A stretch of DNA of 64,000 bases from contig NZ_JADBGI010000028.1 in assembly GCF_014892575.1 (NCBI RefSeq), forward strand, positions 24,847 to 88,846, written 5' to 3'. The stretch comes from Nocardiopsis coralli. Its GTDB lineage: Bacteria > Actinomycetota > Actinomycetes > Streptosporangiales > Streptosporangiaceae. The position numbers and the translations under genes are program-made. This document shows, piece after piece, positions 61,118 to 64,000 of the stretch (the stretch's first letter is position 1; every line of letters begins with the position of its first letter). The notes beneath the pieces are model-generated. The model saw nothing but the letters and a program-made list of their open reading frames with translations. It had not been told where the DNA came from and did no database searches.

Positions 61118-62458
61118 ATGCCGGCGAACAGACGAGGCCGTCACCTGGCACGGGCGGCCGCCGCCGGGGCGCTCGCCCTGGTCATGACCGCCACCGCCTG
61201 CACCGGGGCGGGGCAGATCGAAGAAGGGGTGCCCGCCGACCTCGACGTGGCCCCCGGCGTCACCGACGACTCCGTCGTCATCGGCGCCCACCACCCCCTG
61301 ACGGGGCCCGCCGCGCCCGGGTACCTGTCGATCTCGCGGGGTGCTTCCGCCGTGTTCGACTACGTCAACGAGCAGGGCGGGGTGAACGGGCGCGAGATCG
61401 ACTACCGGGCCGAGGACGACGCCTACGACCCGTCCATGACGATCGACGTCACCCGCGAGCTCGTCATCCGCGACGAGATCTTCGCGATGATGGGCGGCCT
61501 GGGAACGCCCACGCACAGCGGCGTCATCGACTACCTCAACGACGAGGGCGTGCCCGACATCTTCCCGTCCTCCGGGGCCCTGGCCTGGAACAACACCGAG
61601 GTTCATCCGCTGACCTACGGGTGGCAGGCCGACTACACCAAGGAGGCCAAGGTCCAGGGCGAGTACATCGCCGAGCACTTCCCCGGGCAGAGCGTCGGTT
61701 ACCTGTACCAGAACGACGACGTGGGGGTGGATTCCCAGGCCGGCCTCGACCAGTACCTGGAGGACGAGGTCGTGGCACGCCAGCACTACGAGAGCGAGGT
61801 GACCGACCTGAGCGCGCAGATCGCGGAGCTCGACCGGGCCGGCGCCGACGTCGTGGTGTGCTCGTGCATCCCCGCGTTCACCGCGATGGGCATGCTCGAG
61901 GCGTCGCGCATCGGGTTCGATCCCCAGTGGATGGTCTCCAGTATCGGCGGGGACACCGCGACGCTCCAGGGGCTGTTGCAGGAGTTCACCTCCGACACCC
62001 CCGCCGAGGGCACCCCCGCGGACGCGTTCCTGGAGGACACCCTCGTCACGACCTACCTGCCGCGCGTGGAGGACCCCGAGGACGAGTGGGCACAGTTCTT
62101 CATCGACGTCTACGAGGAGTACGGGGGTGAGGACCAGATCACCAACACGCACATCTTCGGGATGTCGCAGGCGGTGATGTTCGCGCAGGCGCTCAAGTCG
62201 GCCGGCCCGGACCTGACCCGGCAGGCCCTCGTCGACGCGTTGGAGAACGAGGAGTGGCGCGGGCCCGGACACGTGCCGTTCGCGTCCTCCGACGGGGACC
62301 ACGGTGGCCACGAAGGGGTCTTTGTCGTGCAGCACCAGAGCGACGGGACCCAGGACTGGGTGCAGGAGGCCCGCGTGACCGACCGTGAGGACGGGCCGAT
62401 CGAGCAGGTGGAGGGCTTCGACCGCGCTACGCCCGAGGAATTGGAGTTCCACGACTGA
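61118..62458 (+). CDS. ABC transporter substrate-binding lipoprotein, branched-chain amino acid type
   Basis: 446 residues. A twin-arginine-free Sec signal (NRRGRHLARAAAAG...) ends in TATAC with the lipid-modified Cys28, so it is anchored outside the membrane. The mature protein is a type I periplasmic-binding fold of the Leu/Ile/Val family: VIGAHHPLTGPAAPGYL, GGVNGREIDYRAEDD, the PDIFPSSGALAWNN pocket segment and WMVSSIGGDTATLQG. It captures the transported solute; whether amino acid, amide or another compound is open. GGAGGAG lies 5 nt upstream. It is the last gene of the operon. Confidence 0.93.
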   Translation: MPANRRGRHLARAAAAGALALVMTATACTGAGQIEEGVPADLDVAPGVTDDSVVIGAHHPLTGPAAPGYLSISRGASAVFDYVNEQGGVNGREIDYRAEDDAYDPSMTIDVTRELVIRDEIFAMMGGLGTPTHSGVIDYLNDEGVPDIFPSSGALAWNNTEVHPLTYGWQADYTKEAKVQGEYIAEHFPGQSVGYLYQNDDVGVDSQAGLDQYLEDEVVARQHYESEVTDLSAQIAELDRAGADVVVCSCIPAFTAMGMLEASRIGFDPQWMVSSIGGDTATLQGLLQEFTSDTPAEGTPADAFLEDTLVTTYLPRVEDPEDEWAQFFIDVYEEYGGEDQITNTHIFGMSQAVMFAQALKSAGPDLTRQALVDALENEEWRGPGHVPFASSDGDHGGHEGVFVVQHQSDGTQDWVQEARVTDREDGPIEQVEGFDRATPEELEFHD

Positions 62459-62476
62459 GATCACGCGTAGGTGCGT

Positions 62477-62538
62477 CGACGGCCCCTGAACCCCGGACCG
62501 GGTCATACGTGACTCGGAACGGTGGCCAGGGGCCGTCG
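62477..62538. terminator. Hairpin between convergent transporter and ATPase genes
   Basis: A 12-bp perfect stem (62477-62488 with 62527-62538) encloses a smaller CCGGACCGG-type dyad. It lies between converging genes, 18 nt past the lipoprotein stop. Confidence 0.55.
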
Positions 62539-62552
62539 GTGTGTGTAGCGCG

Positions 62553-63137
62553 TCAGCCTGCGACGTGGAGTTCGGTGAAGACGTAGGAGGCGAGGTGGTG
62601 TGGTGTCGGGGTTCGGGGTGGGACGGCGAGGTCGGCCCATACGTGGGTGCCGAGGTCGGCCCAGGGGGCGGTCGGAAGATGTCCCCAGGCTGTGGACAGC
62701 GTTTGGACCATGAGCAGTCCGCGTTGGCCCTCGGCCCAGGCCCAGTCGTCGTCGGAGCGCTGATCCGGGATACGGGGGAGGGCGCCTGAGCCGCCTTGGT
62801 CGGTGAAGCCGAGGCGGATGCGGTCATTCTGCCAGTTCAGGAAGCGGATGACTTCGCCGTTCGGGCGGCCTGAGTCGGTGTACTTGACGCAGTTGGCGAA
62901 CAGCTCGCTGGCGCAGAGCACGATCGTTTCGACGAGGTCGGTGTCGAACCCGTTGAGGTCGTGGGTCAGGTGGGTGCGGACGTCGCGCAGGTGGCAGAGG
63001 TGGCCGGGGTAGGTGCGCGGTTCCCACACGGTGGGGGCGGTGGTGGCGGCCGGAGAGATCGGACCGGTCGGACCGGTCGGAGAGTTCGGACCGGGCGCAG
63101 TGGTCGGTGTGGGGTCGGTCTGCTGGATGAGGTTCAT
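62553..63137 (-). CDS. Anti-sigma-type ATP-binding protein (HATPase_c_2)
   Basis: 194 residues. After a Pro/Thr-rich N-terminus (~40 residues) comes a histidine-kinase-like ATPase of the anti-sigma regulatory type: N-box helix LVETIVLCASELFANCVKYTD (Asn binding Mg), G1-like LGFTDQGGSGALP and G2 EGQRGLLMVQTLST. Such proteins bind and control partner switches or sigma factors, and are abundant in actinobacteria near XRE/DUF397 regulators. Its ATG overlaps the stop of the upstream gene (ATGA), so the two are coupled. Confidence 0.85.
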   Translation of the reverse strand: MNLIQQTDPTPTTAPGPNSPTGPTGPISPAATTAPTVWEPRTYPGHLCHLRDVRTHLTHDLNGFDTDLVETIVLCASELFANCVKYTDSGRPNGEVIRFLNWQNDRIRLGFTDQGGSGALPRIPDQRSDDDWAWAEGQRGLLMVQTLSTAWGHLPTAPWADLGTHVWADLAVPPRTPTPHHLASYVFTELHVAG

Positions 63138-63838
63138 GCGCCCGCCCCCTGGAGGACTCGGGTCTGGCCCTGGCTGACACTCGAGCTTCGGCGCTGTTGT
63201 TGGCGGGCGCGGATTCGGGAGAGGTGGGGGAGGCCGTTCATGCGTGCGGGCACACGCGGGCTCGGGGTGCGCGGGGCGGGGACGTGGAAGGTGTCGGTCG
63301 GGGTCGGGGTCGGGGCCGGGGCCGATGGCTCGGGTTCCGGTTCCGGGTCCGTGTCGGGAGCGGGGTACTGGTCGAGCGTGTAGGTGCGGGTTCCTTCCGG
63401 GGGCGGGCCGAAGGAGAAGTTGGTGTCCGGGCCGAATTCCAGGTGGTCCAGGTTGGCGCCCCAGGCGCGCAGGCGGGCGGTGGCGCGGTCCTGGGCGCGG
63501 GCCGCATCGGCTTCCGTCTCGGCTTTGGCCTCAGCCACTGCCTTGGCTTCGTGGGCGGTGAAGTAGGGGCGGACCAGGGCGATCTCGTCGGCGTCGAACT
63601 CGGCCGTCGAGGGCTTCAGAGTCGGGGTCTCCTCAGGGGAGTCGTGCACGGTCGGGTGCGAGGGGAGGCGTTCCGGAGCTGCGGGGGTCATCGGGGCGTA
63701 GGGGCGCACGCGCGTGGAGCGGCGGCGCCGGAGCTGCTCGGCCGAGTGACGGCCCCTGGGCTGGGAGAACAGTCCCGAGATGAGTGCCCGGATCAGGTTC
63801 CAGGCAGCGGCGAACACGGCAGCGATACACTTGGGCAT
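63134..63838 (-). CDS. Uncharacterised protein, partner of the ATP-binding protein
   Basis: 234 residues. A hydrophobic N-terminal segment (IAAVFAAAWNLIRALISGLF) may be a membrane anchor or amphipathic helix. Basic and Pro-rich linkers flank a central helical part that is Ala/Glu-rich (AHEAKAVAEAKAETEADA, likely coiled coil), followed by FGPDTNFSFGPPPEGTRTY. No family is recognised. ATG 63838 has AAAGGA ~9 nt upstream. Translational coupling to the anti-sigma-type ATPase suggests they act together. Confidence 0.65.
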   Translation of the reverse strand: MPKCIAAVFAAAWNLIRALISGLFSQPRGRHSAEQLRRRRSTRVRPYAPMTPAAPERLPSHPTVHDSPEETPTLKPSTAEFDADEIALVRPYFTAHEAKAVAEAKAETEADAARAQDRATARLRAWGANLDHLEFGPDTNFSFGPPPEGTRTYTLDQYPAPDTDPEPEPEPSAPAPTPTPTDTFHVPAPRTPSPRVPARMNGLPHLSRIRARQQQRRSSSVSQGQTRVLQGAGA

Positions 63839-64000
63839 GCTGGCAATTCCTTTGGCTAAAGGGATAGAGGTTGCTGGCCACGGCCCCGGGCGGCTTTTTA
63901 ACCGTCGCGGGGTCACCGTGTTTTTGAGTTGTGGAGGACCACCTCGGCCGCAGTTTCCTGTGCGGACTGGGCTGCCGAAGCGGCTGAAGCTACCGACGCT

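Overview
The window is a stretch of actinobacterial chromosome: very high GC, frequent GTG/TTG starts, ATGA/GTGA overlaps between co-transcribed genes, a tRNA-Ser(GCT), and families that are typical of actinobacteria (DUF397, DUF3151, SigE-like ECF sigma factors, LAL regulators, a B12-riboswitch-controlled RNR operon). Gene content and style most resemble Nocardiopsis or a close relative in the Streptosporangiales; this is inference from memory, not a search. About 49 protein genes, one tRNA, one cobalamin riboswitch and a dozen hairpin terminators can be supported. The first gene (VOC protein) is cut by the window edge.

Layout. 0-2 kb: VOC protein, FAD monooxygenase, tRNA-Ser. 2.4-8.6 kb: a giant LPXTG-anchored surface protein with nine DUF11 repeats, convergent with an ECF sigma factor. 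8.8-14.2 kb: a DPBB/RlpA-like protein coupled to a MauE-like membrane redox protein, a lipoprotein, an HisC-type aminotransferase and an unusual regulator. 14.3-23.5 kb is core metabolism: murA, the purA-purD-purC run, DUF3151, class II aldolase, a RodZ-C-like protein, pyrE, cutA and a pseudo-alpha/beta hydrolase. 23.8-30.2 kb: a degenerate GGDEF protein, a 987-residue ECF sigma factor fused to its own anti-sigma zinc finger, membrane span and surface domain, a NYN protein and a TPR protein. 30.4-34.5 kb: cobalamin riboswitch followed by nrdA-nrdB; NrdB has the residue signature of a class Ic (Mn/Fe, tyrosine-less) subunit.

34.5-41.3 kb is the most unusual block. On the minus strand lie a 58-residue zinc-ribbon protein, a trypsin-like protease with a VMAP-C-like tail, a 1277-residue STAND protein (SAV_2336/vWA-like N-terminus, NB-ARC NTPase, TPR tail) and a trypsin-co-occurring-domain (TCAD1/CU044_2847) protein; an orphan DUF397 gene sits between the last two on the other strand. 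I read this as an NTP-dependent, protease-effector conflict (immunity or cell-death) system in which a STAND sensor takes the place of the MoxR ATPase of canonical VMAP systems.

41.6-54.3 kb: Na+/proline symporter, glycolipid-binding protein, nadE, an acyltransferase, an alpha/beta hydrolase, an SDR, an AGE-epimerase/PfkB-kinase pair, an FAD oxidoreductase and a YbdK-type carboxylate-amine ligase, with two 0.5 kb gene-free gaps. 54.7-62.5 kb: a LAL regulator followed by a complete branched-chain amino acid-type ABC transporter (two ATPases, two permeases, binding lipoprotein). 62.5-64 kb: an anti-sigma-type ATPase (HATPase_c_2) coupled to an uncharacterised protein.
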